A DNA stretch of 64,000 nt, from NCBI GenBank assembly GCA_024279945.1, contig JAJRRA010000080.1:108427-172426 (forward strand). The letters are read 5' to 3'. The position numbers were made by a program, and so were the translations under genes. How positions within the stretch are numbered: position 1 is the stretch's first letter; each line of letters starts with the position of its first letter. Under the pieces are notes generated by a model. The model was not told where the DNA came from and ran no database searches. It saw nothing but the letters and a program-made list of their open reading frames with translations. Shown here piece by piece: positions 16,385 through 24,073 of the stretch. Source of the DNA: Gammaproteobacteria bacterium (GTDB lineage Bacteria > Pseudomonadota > Gammaproteobacteria > Xanthomonadales > SZUA-36).

Positions 16385-17267
16385 TGATACGACCTCCCGC
16401 TCTGGTAATTGCCTCAAGCAGCGATCGCCTCGTGAGTACTTCTATCAGTTCACGCCGGTATTGCGCACTGCCCCGAAGATCGGAGATGGGTTTTGATTCC
16501 TGCCCGGCAATCACACCCGCCTGCGACAGCAGCGCATCCGTGGGGGTTTTACCATTCAGTAAGACGGAGGTTCCCTCAACCACCAACGGTATGGGAGCGA
16601 CTGCACCCAGCACAATTCGGGCCTCATCTATGGTTTCAAGCGAAGCATTCAGTTTCACTACGCAAGCGACACTTGCCACGGCAAGAGCATTGGCTGCGCG
16701 CAACTGGAATGTCTGGTAGGAGAGACCGGCAGTGGGTGGCAAAAATGGAAGGGTGATATGGGTCAGCACCTCATCATGGGTGCAGAGGTTATCTCTTGGC
16801 GCCCGGATAAAGTCCTCAACGCTGAGCTGCCGCCGGGAGTCTCCATTATTCAGTGACACCCGGGCGTTCAATGCAACGAATACCGGCGCCAGGTCAGAAC
16901 AGGGCACGCAACTGGTGATATTTCCACCGATAGTGGCCATGTTGCGCAGTGAAGTGGCAGCAATGGCCAGAAAAGCGTCGGACAAACCAGGGAAGTCCGC
17001 ATCCAGGCCCTGGTGCTTCAGGGCCATGTTCGGGGTGCTCAGGGTACCGATGAAATAGCCTTCATCTTTTTTCTCTATCGACTTCAAGCCGGGCACCCTG
17101 CGCAGAGAAACCAGGGAATCGACGCCCTCAATCCGGTTTGCCTTGAGGTCAACCAGTATATCCGTCCCGCCCGCAAGTATCCGGCTGCTGTCCCCCAGTG
17201 CTCTGAGCTGGTCACAGACTTCCTTTAGCGAGGAAGGTTCGTGGACCGTAATGTCCGGCATTTGCAT
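16377..17267 (-). CDS. FAD-binding subunit of the molybdenum hydroxylase (CoxM/HcrB type)
   Basis: Medium subunit of about 296 residues, with the FAD motif ILAGGTDILVDLKANRIEG near residue 33 and the second flavin motif RNMATIGGNITSCVPCSDLAP near residue 110. It passes electrons between the Fe-S/Mo protein and an external acceptor. True 4-hydroxybenzoyl-CoA reductase has an inserted loop with a 4Fe-4S cluster in this subunit; here the protein is short and only two close Cys are seen after GGN, so that loop is absent. The ATG at 17267 with an AGGTG site is preferred over an in-frame GTG at 17276. It overlaps the next gene by 8 bases. Confidence 0.9.
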   Translation of the reverse strand: MQMPDITVHEPSSLKEVCDQLRALGDSSRILAGGTDILVDLKANRIEGVDSLVSLRRVPGLKSIEKKDEGYFIGTLSTPNMALKHQGLDADFPGLSDAFLAIAATSLRNMATIGGNITSCVPCSDLAPVFVALNARVSLNNGDSRRQLSVEDFIRAPRDNLCTHDEVLTHITLPFLPPTAGLSYQTFQLRAANALAVASVACVVKLNASLETIDEARIVLGAVAPIPLVVEGTSVLLNGKTPTDALLSQAGVIAGQESKPISDLRGSAQYRRELIEVLTRRSLLEAITRAGGRINE

Positions 17268-17303
17268 ATTATTCACCTGATATTTAATAGAATTCAGTCT
17301 TGA

Positions 17304-17322
17304 GACCCGAAACGATCGGGTC
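17304..17322. promoter_or_regulatory. Inverted repeat between boxA and the molybdenum hydroxylase genes
   Basis: GACCCGA-AACGA-TCGGGTC, 7-bp perfect arms, in the 86-base gap after boxA. A T-rich tract follows only on the plus strand, so it is a poor terminator for the leftward genes. It may instead be an mRNA processing or stability hairpin, or an operator. Confidence 0.35.
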
Positions 17323-17353
17323 GTTTATTTATTGGTGTACTGTCACACGTATA

Positions 17354-18574
17354 TCAGTAGGTTTCAACGTGATAACGCCCGGCAGCTTGCATTTGTGTGG
17401 AAAGTTCCGACCAGTCAAGCTCATGGTTTTGGCAGATTTCTGCAAAGGCTTCATCGACGCCCTGCTCCATGCCTTTGAGCCCGCAAATAAACACAAAAGT
17501 ATTTTCGTCCTTGAGGTATTCAGCCAGCACATCAGCATGCTTGCGCATGCGGTCCTGAACATACTCTTTGTCCTGTCCCGGCAGGCGTGAAAAAACCAGT
17601 TGGCGGTCAATCAGGCGCTCCGGCAGCTTGTTCAGGGGCCCGAAATAAGGCAGTTCTCCCGGCGTACGTGCGCCAAAAAGCAGCAACAATTTACCGGATG
17701 CATTGGAAAAATAGCGCCGGCGCCGCTCGGTCATCGCCCGGAATGGAGCCGCCCCGGTGCCGGTGCAGATCATGATGAGGTTGGCCTCCGGGTGATTGGG
17801 CATCAAAAAGGTATTACCGAAAGGTCCGGTCACTTTGACCTCAGCGCCCCGCTCGAGGTCACACAGATAATTGGATGCCAGGCCGCGAACTTCTTCTCCA
17901 TTTTCCGTATAAACCACACGTTTTACGCTCAGGGCCAGGTTATTGTGATTGGCCCGTTCTCCGTCGCGGGGACTGGCCACTGAATACAGGCGAATGGCGT
18001 GCGCCCTGCCCCTCTCATCAGTTCCCGGTGGCACGATGCCGATGCTTTGCCCCTCCAGGAAGGGAAAGGCGGTGGAGCCGAAATCAAGCACAATGTGGCG
18101 AACATCCGACTCGGTGCCGTCCTCGGTGATGCGCCGGTTACCCATCACCCGCGCGATGGCGGGCTGTGCACGGGTATACACATTGATATAGGGTTCGGCC
18201 GCAGAGGAAGGTGGCACGACACTTGAGCCCTGACCGGCATGTGCAATCTCCAGGATGCCGGCCGCTTCCGCTTCACTCGCCTCGCTGGCGGGCTCAGCAT
18301 CTGTCTCTTCGCGCTGGCGTTCCGGTGGCAATTCCTCCCACTCCATCTGTTCCTCGAGTGAGTACGGCTGACTGACCGAACGCCAGTTGTCGATCGCCCC
18401 GGTGGGACAGGGTGCGATGCAGTGCAGGCAATACTCGCACTTGTCTGCGTCCACCACGTAATTGTCGTCGTTATGAGTCACCGCATCGATCGGGCAGGAC
18501 TCCTCGCAGGTATTGCAGCGAATACAGATTTCCGGATCGATAAGGTGTTGCCGTATGGGTTGTACTACGCTCAT
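17354..18574 (-). CDS. boxA: Benzoyl-CoA 2,3-epoxidase reductase component BoxA
   Basis: Reductase of the aerobic hybrid benzoyl-CoA pathway, 406 residues. The N-terminal ferredoxin domain has two 4Fe-4S motifs, CIRCNTCEESCP (near residue 17) and CEYCLHCIAPCP (near residue 46). The C-terminal ferredoxin-NADP-reductase domain has the flavin segment RAHAIRLYSVASP, the nucleotide motif MICTGTGAAPFRAM, and a C-terminal FICGLKGMEQGVDEAF. BoxA moves electrons from NADPH to BoxB, which epoxidises benzoyl-CoA. It lies 13 bases after boxB in the order boxC-boxB-boxA. An acidic Glu/Ala-rich linker (about residues 85-115) joins the two domains, as is usual for BoxA. Confidence 0.96.
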   Translation of the reverse strand: MSVVQPIRQHLIDPEICIRCNTCEESCPIDAVTHNDDNYVVDADKCEYCLHCIAPCPTGAIDNWRSVSQPYSLEEQMEWEELPPERQREETDAEPASEASEAEAAGILEIAHAGQGSSVVPPSSAAEPYINVYTRAQPAIARVMGNRRITEDGTESDVRHIVLDFGSTAFPFLEGQSIGIVPPGTDERGRAHAIRLYSVASPRDGERANHNNLALSVKRVVYTENGEEVRGLASNYLCDLERGAEVKVTGPFGNTFLMPNHPEANLIMICTGTGAAPFRAMTERRRRYFSNASGKLLLLFGARTPGELPYFGPLNKLPERLIDRQLVFSRLPGQDKEYVQDRMRKHADVLAEYLKDENTFVFICGLKGMEQGVDEAFAEICQNHELDWSELSTQMQAAGRYHVETY

Positions 18575-18587
18575 GAATTCCCCGTAT

Positions 18588-20036
18588 TCAGGCTAACTGA
18601 ACATACTCAAAATCGCCGGGCTTGCCGTCAATACCCACTCGCGGCGGCGCAATCCAGCTCGCATATTCACCCACAGCGCTGGAGGGCTGCATCAGTGAAT
18701 GAATGAACTCGCCATCTTCGGTTGAGGCCAGCCACGAGGACTCGCGGGCGGCCCATTCCTGTTGCGACAGTATTTCACCCTCAGGGCTGACATGCGCATC
18801 GATAAACACGCCTACCTTTCGGTTAAAGGCCTTGTGCGGCAGGGCGATCTGAAAGTCGACCCCGGTTTTGGCAATCATCTTATTCCAGCGCTTGATACCA
18901 CCCTGACAATCCTTGATGTAGTCATCACACAAACGACCGTTGAGTGCGTTGAGCGCCGGTTCCTGCTGCTCAACGAACTGACCATCAATGCAGTGGAGTA
19001 CCGGGTAGCTGTCATCCAGCAAGCGGTGATCATCCTCCAGCTTGATTTCCTGGTAACGGGCTTTGAGTCCGGCATTGAAGGCATTGGCCGCGTTGGTCGA
19101 TACTTCCGCACCGAACAGGTCCAGTGTGACCGAGAAATGGAAATTGACCTTGCGCTGAATGGTCGGCAGGTCAATGACGCCCAGCGCCCGTATGGCTTCG
19201 ACATCGTGCGGATCTGAAATACCGGCCTCGACCATGGCTTCGCAGGTCCGTTGAATCGTACGTCCCACACCGGTCTCCCCGACAAACATATGGTGCGCCT
19301 CTTCGGTGAGCATGAAGCGGCAACTGCGCGAGAGGGGATCGAATCCCGACTGCGCCAGCGACTCAAGCTGCATTTTGCCGTCGCGATCGGTAAAAAAGGT
19401 AAACATGAAAAAGGACAGCCAGTCCGGTGTTTCCTCGTTGAAGGCTCCCAGTATGCGGGGTTTATCGGCATTGCCGGAGCGCCGCTGCAACAGCATTTCC
19501 GCCTCCTCACGCCCGTCCCGGCCAAAATACTTCTGCAGCAGGTAGACCATGGCCCACAGGTGCCGGCCTTCCTCGACATTGACCTGAAACAGGTTGCGCA
19601 GGTCATACAGGGATGGCGCTGTCGCACCCAGGGGACGCTGTTGTTCCACCGAGGCCGGTTCGGTATCCCCCTGAATAACGATCAGACGACGCAACATCGC
19701 ACGGTACTCACCAGGCACTTCCTGCCAGGCAGGCTCACCTTTGTGCGCACCGAAAGGAATCTCCCGCCCCTCTACTTTCGGCGCCAGCAGGATTCCCCAG
19801 CGATAATCGGGCATTTTCACATAGCCGAACTTGGCCCAGCCCTTGGGGTCTACGCCCACTGCGGTGCGCAAGTAGACCTGGGCCGCCTGGAAACCTTCCG
19901 GACCCATGTCCAGCCACCAATCTTTGAATTTGGGCTGCCATTGCTCCAGCGCCCGCTTCAGCCGTCTGTCGTCCGCCAATTCCACGTTGTTGGGGATCAG
20001 TTCGTCATAATTTACCTGTTCAACAATTTCATTCAC
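18588..20036 (-). CDS. boxB: Benzoyl-CoA 2,3-epoxidase oxygenase component BoxB
   Basis: Di-iron oxygenase of 482 residues that inserts one oxygen atom into benzoyl-CoA to give 2,3-epoxybenzoyl-CoA. Typical segments are YDELIPNNVELADDRRLKRA at the start, FKDWWLDMGPEGFQAAQVYLRTA, NVEEGRHLWAMVYLLQKYFG with the ExxH iron ligands, and RFMLTEEAHHMFVGETG with the second EAxH set. The start is GTG at 20036, preceded by AGAGGG at good spacing; the only nearby ATG is in another frame. It lies 3 bases after boxC, so translation is probably coupled. Together with boxA and boxC it makes a complete upper box pathway. Confidence 0.97.
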   Translation of the reverse strand: MNEIVEQVNYDELIPNNVELADDRRLKRALEQWQPKFKDWWLDMGPEGFQAAQVYLRTAVGVDPKGWAKFGYVKMPDYRWGILLAPKVEGREIPFGAHKGEPAWQEVPGEYRAMLRRLIVIQGDTEPASVEQQRPLGATAPSLYDLRNLFQVNVEEGRHLWAMVYLLQKYFGRDGREEAEMLLQRRSGNADKPRILGAFNEETPDWLSFFMFTFFTDRDGKMQLESLAQSGFDPLSRSCRFMLTEEAHHMFVGETGVGRTIQRTCEAMVEAGISDPHDVEAIRALGVIDLPTIQRKVNFHFSVTLDLFGAEVSTNAANAFNAGLKARYQEIKLEDDHRLLDDSYPVLHCIDGQFVEQQEPALNALNGRLCDDYIKDCQGGIKRWNKMIAKTGVDFQIALPHKAFNRKVGVFIDAHVSPEGEILSQQEWAARESSWLASTEDGEFIHSLMQPSSAVGEYASWIAPPRVGIDGKPGDFEYVQLA

Positions 20037-20039
20037 GGT

Positions 20040-21689
20040 TCAAACCCTCTTGCGATCGTATTCGGGCCGTTTGCCTGTGCCATATGATTTCAATGCACCA
20101 CTCTCGCCAACAGCGTTGGGGCGTTGAAAAATCCAGTTTTGCCAGGCCGTCAGACGGCCAAATATCTTGGTCTCCACCGTCTCCGGGCCGGCAAAGCGCA
20201 AATTGGCTTCCATGCCGGTCAGCGAATCCGGAGAAAAACTTGCCCGCTCCTCAAGCAATAGCCGAATCTCATCTTCCCAATCGATATCATCAGGAGCGAA
20301 GGTAATCAGCCCCGCATCCAGTGCAGCAACGGCATCCAGTTCGGTGCCGGTGAGTTTCCTGGCGGCGGCAAGGGAATCAGGCTCACCGAGAAAGCGCGTC
20401 TGCAGGCGCGTCAGGCCGTTGCCCATCGCAAACAAGCCGAAATTGGATTCCGTCAGTTGAATCGTAGCGGGCGGACGTTGGTCTTCATCAAACTGCCCTT
20501 CCAGCATGTAGCTTCGATCAACAGAGAATAGCAACTCAGCCAGCAAGCCGGTGAAACAGCTCCCCGGCTCCACCAGGGCGAAGGTCGTGCGTGAAGTGTA
20601 GTCCACCCGCTTGAGGGTACGCTTCCAGTAAAGCAGAATCTCGCGCACCAGCCAGTGTTCCTGATTGTCCCGCAAGTAGCGATCGAACTCTGCGACCGCT
20701 GTGGCATCACCGCTGGTCTTGAACAGCAGGGTACCCAGTTCGGCTTCGTTGAAGCGCAGGTGCAGCAACAGGTCATCGAGTTCCCGGCTCAGTGCCAGCG
20801 GCCAGAAATCCACGCCCTGCTCCAGCATCCCATCAATCCCGGACGGCGGTGCATCAGGCGGCCCTTCTATTACAATGGTGACCACTCGGGCCGTACGATC
20901 CAGTTGTGCCCTGACGGTTGAATAAGCCATGTTGTCGTCGGAGATTTCCCGGTCGATCGGCGTCAGGCTGACACCCTTTGCATCATTCGGACGGTCTGAA
21001 GATTCCGCCATCTGTTCGGCCTTTTCCCGAATGCGCTGATCGAATGCCGTGCGTGCAACGGTTTCATCCACCAGGCGCCAGTCCACCGCACGCTGGCCCC
21101 GAATGCCCTCCTCGAGGGTACAAAAAACATCGGCCAGGTCACGGCGCACCTTGCGCTTGTCGACCAGGCGGGTCAGCCCGCCGGTACCGGGCAATACCGC
21201 CAGCAGCGGAACCTCCGGCAACGATACGGCGGCATTGCCGTCATCCACCAGCATCAGGTAATCGGTAGCGGCAGCCAGTTCATAGCCACCACCGGCCGCC
21301 GTGCCGTTGATCGCGCACAGGTAACGCTGGCCGGAAAATTCACTCGCATCTTCAATGGCATTGCGCGTTTCGTTGGTGAACTTGCAAAAATTGACCTTGT
21401 GCCCGTGCGCCGAGATACCCAACATGCGGATGTTGGCTCCACTGCAAAACACCTTGTCTTTACCCGACTGGATGACAACAGTTCGCACTTCCGGGTGCTC
21501 GAAGCGCAAGCGTTGCACCGCATCGTAAAGCTCGATGTCGACACCCAGGTCATAGGAGTTCAGCTTGAGCTCGTAACCCGGAACCAGGCCTGCTGATTCA
21601 TCCACATCCATGGACAGGGTTGCGATGGGGGCTGCTATATCGATACGCCAGTGGCGGTAGCGTTCCGGTACCGTACGAAAATCAATCAT
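20040..21689 (-). CDS. boxC: 2,3-epoxybenzoyl-CoA dihydrolase BoxC
   Basis: Crotonase-superfamily ring-opening enzyme of 549 residues, the usual length for BoxC. It hydrolytically opens 2,3-epoxybenzoyl-CoA and releases formate. The N-terminal crotonase domain shows VVIQSGKDKVFCSGANIRML and the oxyanion-hole region INGTAAGGGYELAAATDYLM, followed by LPEVPLLAVLPGTGGLTRL. The second half is a diverged crotonase domain. It is the first gene of the leftward box operon; the ATG at 21689 has a GGAGAG site. The promoter lies in the 109-base gap shared with boxR, where a BoxR-type operator is seen. Downstream genes for the dehydrogenase and thiolase steps, and a benzoate-CoA ligase, are not in this window. 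Confidence 0.97.
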   Translation of the reverse strand: MIDFRTVPERYRHWRIDIAAPIATLSMDVDESAGLVPGYELKLNSYDLGVDIELYDAVQRLRFEHPEVRTVVIQSGKDKVFCSGANIRMLGISAHGHKVNFCKFTNETRNAIEDASEFSGQRYLCAINGTAAGGGYELAAATDYLMLVDDGNAAVSLPEVPLLAVLPGTGGLTRLVDKRKVRRDLADVFCTLEEGIRGQRAVDWRLVDETVARTAFDQRIREKAEQMAESSDRPNDAKGVSLTPIDREISDDNMAYSTVRAQLDRTARVVTIVIEGPPDAPPSGIDGMLEQGVDFWPLALSRELDDLLLHLRFNEAELGTLLFKTSGDATAVAEFDRYLRDNQEHWLVREILLYWKRTLKRVDYTSRTTFALVEPGSCFTGLLAELLFSVDRSYMLEGQFDEDQRPPATIQLTESNFGLFAMGNGLTRLQTRFLGEPDSLAAARKLTGTELDAVAALDAGLITFAPDDIDWEDEIRLLLEERASFSPDSLTGMEANLRFAGPETVETKIFGRLTAWQNWIFQRPNAVGESGALKSYGTGKRPEYDRKRV

Positions 21690-21703
21690 GGTCTCTCCAA
21701 AGA

Positions 21704-21717
21704 TGCAGTATTATGCA
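21704..21717. promoter_or_regulatory. BoxR/BzdR-type operator TGCA-N6-TGCA
   Basis: TGCAGTATTATGCA fits exactly the TGCA-N6-TGCA pattern known for BzdR and BoxR operators. It lies 15 bases upstream of the boxC ATG. A second, degenerate site, TGCA-CTATAG-TATA at 21745-21758, overlaps AT-rich sequence able to serve as a -10 element for either direction. BoxR would repress here and release on binding benzoyl-CoA. Confidence 0.75.
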
Positions 21718-21798
21718 TGTTTATTGGTTTTTTTGCTATGAATATGCACTATAGTATATACTTTTACCTTTCCGAGGCAAGGTTTGAGTTAGAAAGGC

Positions 21799-22683
21799 AT
21801 GCAAATAACACACGAGGCCAGCCACAACGACCGTTCAGATTTGCTCACTGTAATAGGTGCTCGCGTGCGCAACCTGCGCGCCCGGCGTGGCATGACACGC
21901 AAGTCGCTGGTAGCTGAGTCTGCTGTTTCGGAGCGTCACCTGGCCCAACTGGAAGTGGGCAAGGGAAACATTTCCATCGCCCTGCTGGAGCGCGTGGCGC
22001 GTGCCCTGGAAACTGACCTGAGCGATTTGGTACGGGGGGGACAACACGAATGCATCGAACGGGTTCTGATCAATGAACAACTACAAAGCCTGTCATCAGC
22101 CGATCTTGGCTCAGTGCTGGATTTATTGCATAAACGATATCCAGGCAAGAAAGGCGTCCATCAGCGGGTTGCGTTAATCGGCTTGCGCGGGGCGGGCAAA
22201 ACCACCCTGGGTAAGCGCCTGGCGCGACAGCGCAAGCTTCCCTTTGTCCGGCTGGTGGCCGAAATCGAAAAGCTGGCGGGTATGGATGCATCCGTAATTT
22301 TTGAATTATCCGGCCAATCCGGCTACCGGCGGCTGGAAGAAAAGGCTTTGACAGAAACACTGTCAAACTACCGGGCCTGCGTCATAGAGGCAGGAGGAAG
22401 CATCGTCGCAAAGCCCCGGCTGCTGAATCTGCTGCTCAGCAGTTGCACTGTGGTCTGGATCCAGGCGCAAGCCGAACAACACATGCAACGGGTGATCGAT
22501 CAGGGTGATCTGCGGCCAATGGCCGGCAATGAAGATGCCATGTCGGATCTGCAAAGAATTCTCCAGGAAAGGGAGTCCTTATACGCCCGAGCGCACCACT
22601 TTCTGGATACGTCCGCACGCAGTATCAGCGATTGTGCAGCGGAACTGGAGAGAATCACCCGCTTCGATGAAACGACTTCATAA
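21799..22683 (+). CDS. boxR: Benzoyl-CoA-responsive regulator BoxR (HTH plus shikimate-kinase-like)
   Basis: Regulator of 294 residues with the two-domain layout of BoxR/BzdR. An XRE helix-turn-helix (VIGARVRNLRARRGMTRKSL through VSERHLAQLEVGKGNISI) covers about residues 20-75. A shikimate-kinase-like domain begins near residue 130, with P-loop ALIGLRGAGKTTLGKRLA and the FELSGQSGYRRLEEKAL segment. In this family the kinase fold binds benzoyl-CoA and does not phosphorylate shikimate. The gene is divergent from boxCBA, with a matching operator in between. An AAAGG site sits very close to the ATG, so translation may be weak. It ends just before a strong bidirectional hairpin. Confidence 0.95.
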   Translation: MQITHEASHNDRSDLLTVIGARVRNLRARRGMTRKSLVAESAVSERHLAQLEVGKGNISIALLERVARALETDLSDLVRGGQHECIERVLINEQLQSLSSADLGSVLDLLHKRYPGKKGVHQRVALIGLRGAGKTTLGKRLARQRKLPFVRLVAEIEKLAGMDASVIFELSGQSGYRRLEEKALTETLSNYRACVIEAGGSIVAKPRLLNLLLSSCTVVWIQAQAEQHMQRVIDQGDLRPMAGNEDAMSDLQRILQERESLYARAHHFLDTSARSISDCAAELERITRFDETTS

Positions 22684-22689
22684 ATAAAC

Positions 22690-22713
22690 AAGGGGGGCAT
22701 AAATGCCCCCCTT
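22690..22713. terminator. Bidirectional hairpin between boxR and the DUF1329 gene
   Basis: AAGGGGGGCA-TAAA-TGCCCCCCTT forms a perfect 10-bp stem with a 4-base loop between two convergent stop codons. In the leftward direction it is followed by TGTTTATTTA, so it should end the DUF1329 operon transcript; for boxR the T tract is poor. Confidence 0.85.
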
Positions 22714-22740
22714 CACAAAGTACAATATCAAGCTTTGGTT

Positions 22741-24045
22741 CTAGCGACCTTTCGCTCTCAGATTTTGTACCGTAAACAAGCTGGTCGGATTCAGCTTCGG
22801 ATCCACCTGCCCCTTGAACTGGCCGGTGGTGCAGTGCTTGGCCTGCACGTCGATCATGCTGAAGCAGTCATCAATGGACACACCGCTGCCCTTGTTCTTG
22901 GCCAGGTGATGTTCCGGGTTAGCCTGGCAAATGGTCCAGGATTTCCACGGATCGCCCTTGCGGTCATAGATAATGGTCCGCGGCAGGGTAAAAGTCTGGG
23001 CATCTACATAATGAACCCGCTTGCTGATCGGATGGTTGGGATCAACCGAGGAGGACTCCAGCACGTAAGCCTTGCGCACCTGCCAGGTGACATTCGGGTA
23101 ACAACCGCCCTTGCCGTGGAAATCAATGAACTCATAACCATCCGGGTCTTTGTATTCCGAAGTCAGTGCCTGATCATTGTGATTGTAGAAAGGCAGGATG
23201 ACGTTACGGGTTCCCTTGTAGGTCCAGTTCATGTCTGAAATACGACCGTTGTAGCCTTCGAAGTCTTCGATCATCAGATCGCTGCCCAGGAATGCATCGG
23301 TAACCTGTCCAGAGGCCAGCCTCCGCACCCGGCGCTGGAAGCCCAGGTACAACCACGCATCATCACGTTTGAGATCATCCTCATAGCGGTGAATCAGCAA
23401 TTGCGTGTTCTTCACATCGAAGGGCTCCAGCACCTGCACGTAGATGGAACGAAACAGCCCGGAAGGGTTGTTGGCAAACTCGGGAACCGGCTCCTGGTTG
23501 ACCCTGTGTTTCCAGTTCAGGAAGTGGAAATTAAACTTGATCTGACGTTCAATTTTACCGGTTTCCAGCTTACGATAGCGCCAGTAGAACGGATAGATGG
23601 CTGCGTTATCACCCCAGTTATAACCGTACTGGTAGTTCCAGGCGAGTTTTTCTCCGGCACGCGGGTCATTGATATCCGGCTCTTGTGGAAAGGGCCGACC
23701 GGCAACGAAATTCTGGATTTCTCCAGCCGTTGCACCCAACGTCGCATTACCCGCCTCGGTGGCGGAAATGTAGTTTGGGTGGAGTGCAAAATCGGTGGTC
23801 TCACCGATGGTGATATCAACCCAGCCGTCCTTGATCTGTTGCAATAGAGCCGGGTCTACAGCATCCTGAAACTGGTCTACATTTTCTGCAGTGAGAACCA
23901 CTCCAGGGGTCAGTCCTTCAACTACAGGCGCGCCGTCTTTGTAGGGAAAAAATGACTTCTCCACCACGGCAGGATCTGCCGCCATCGCCGTCCCCATCGA
24001 GGCAAGCAACGCTGCAGCAAGCATATTCTTGGTCAATAATTTCAT
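22741..24045 (-). CDS. DUF1329 exported protein
   Basis: Exported protein of 434 residues (DUF1329, predicted LolA/LolB-like fold). It has a signal peptide (MKLLTKNMLAAALLASMGTAMA) and the family's motifs DNAAIYPFYWRYRKLETG, GFQRRVRRLASG, LIEDFEGYNGRISDMNW and DAQTFTLPRTIIYDRKGDPWK. The biochemical role of the family is not firmly known. It is nearly always encoded next to DUF1302, an MMPL-type RND pump and a YCF48 protein, suggesting periplasmic transfer of a hydrophobic compound or lipid. It is the last gene of the operon, 28 bases after DUF1302. The ATG at 24045 has a TTGGAGG site. Confidence 0.9.
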   Translation of the reverse strand: MKLLTKNMLAAALLASMGTAMAADPAVVEKSFFPYKDGAPVVEGLTPGVVLTAENVDQFQDAVDPALLQQIKDGWVDITIGETTDFALHPNYISATEAGNATLGATAGEIQNFVAGRPFPQEPDINDPRAGEKLAWNYQYGYNWGDNAAIYPFYWRYRKLETGKIERQIKFNFHFLNWKHRVNQEPVPEFANNPSGLFRSIYVQVLEPFDVKNTQLLIHRYEDDLKRDDAWLYLGFQRRVRRLASGQVTDAFLGSDLMIEDFEGYNGRISDMNWTYKGTRNVILPFYNHNDQALTSEYKDPDGYEFIDFHGKGGCYPNVTWQVRKAYVLESSSVDPNHPISKRVHYVDAQTFTLPRTIIYDRKGDPWKSWTICQANPEHHLAKNKGSGVSIDDCFSMIDVQAKHCTTGQFKGQVDPKLNPTSLFTVQNLRAKGR

Positions 24046-24073
24046 GTTATAGCCTCCAAATGTTCAAATCAGA

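Noticed and set aside
13400..17267. Calling the molybdenum enzyme 4-hydroxybenzoyl-CoA reductase (hcrABC)
   Set aside because: The FAD subunit lacks the extra 4Fe-4S loop and two subunits are fused; only family-level naming is supported.
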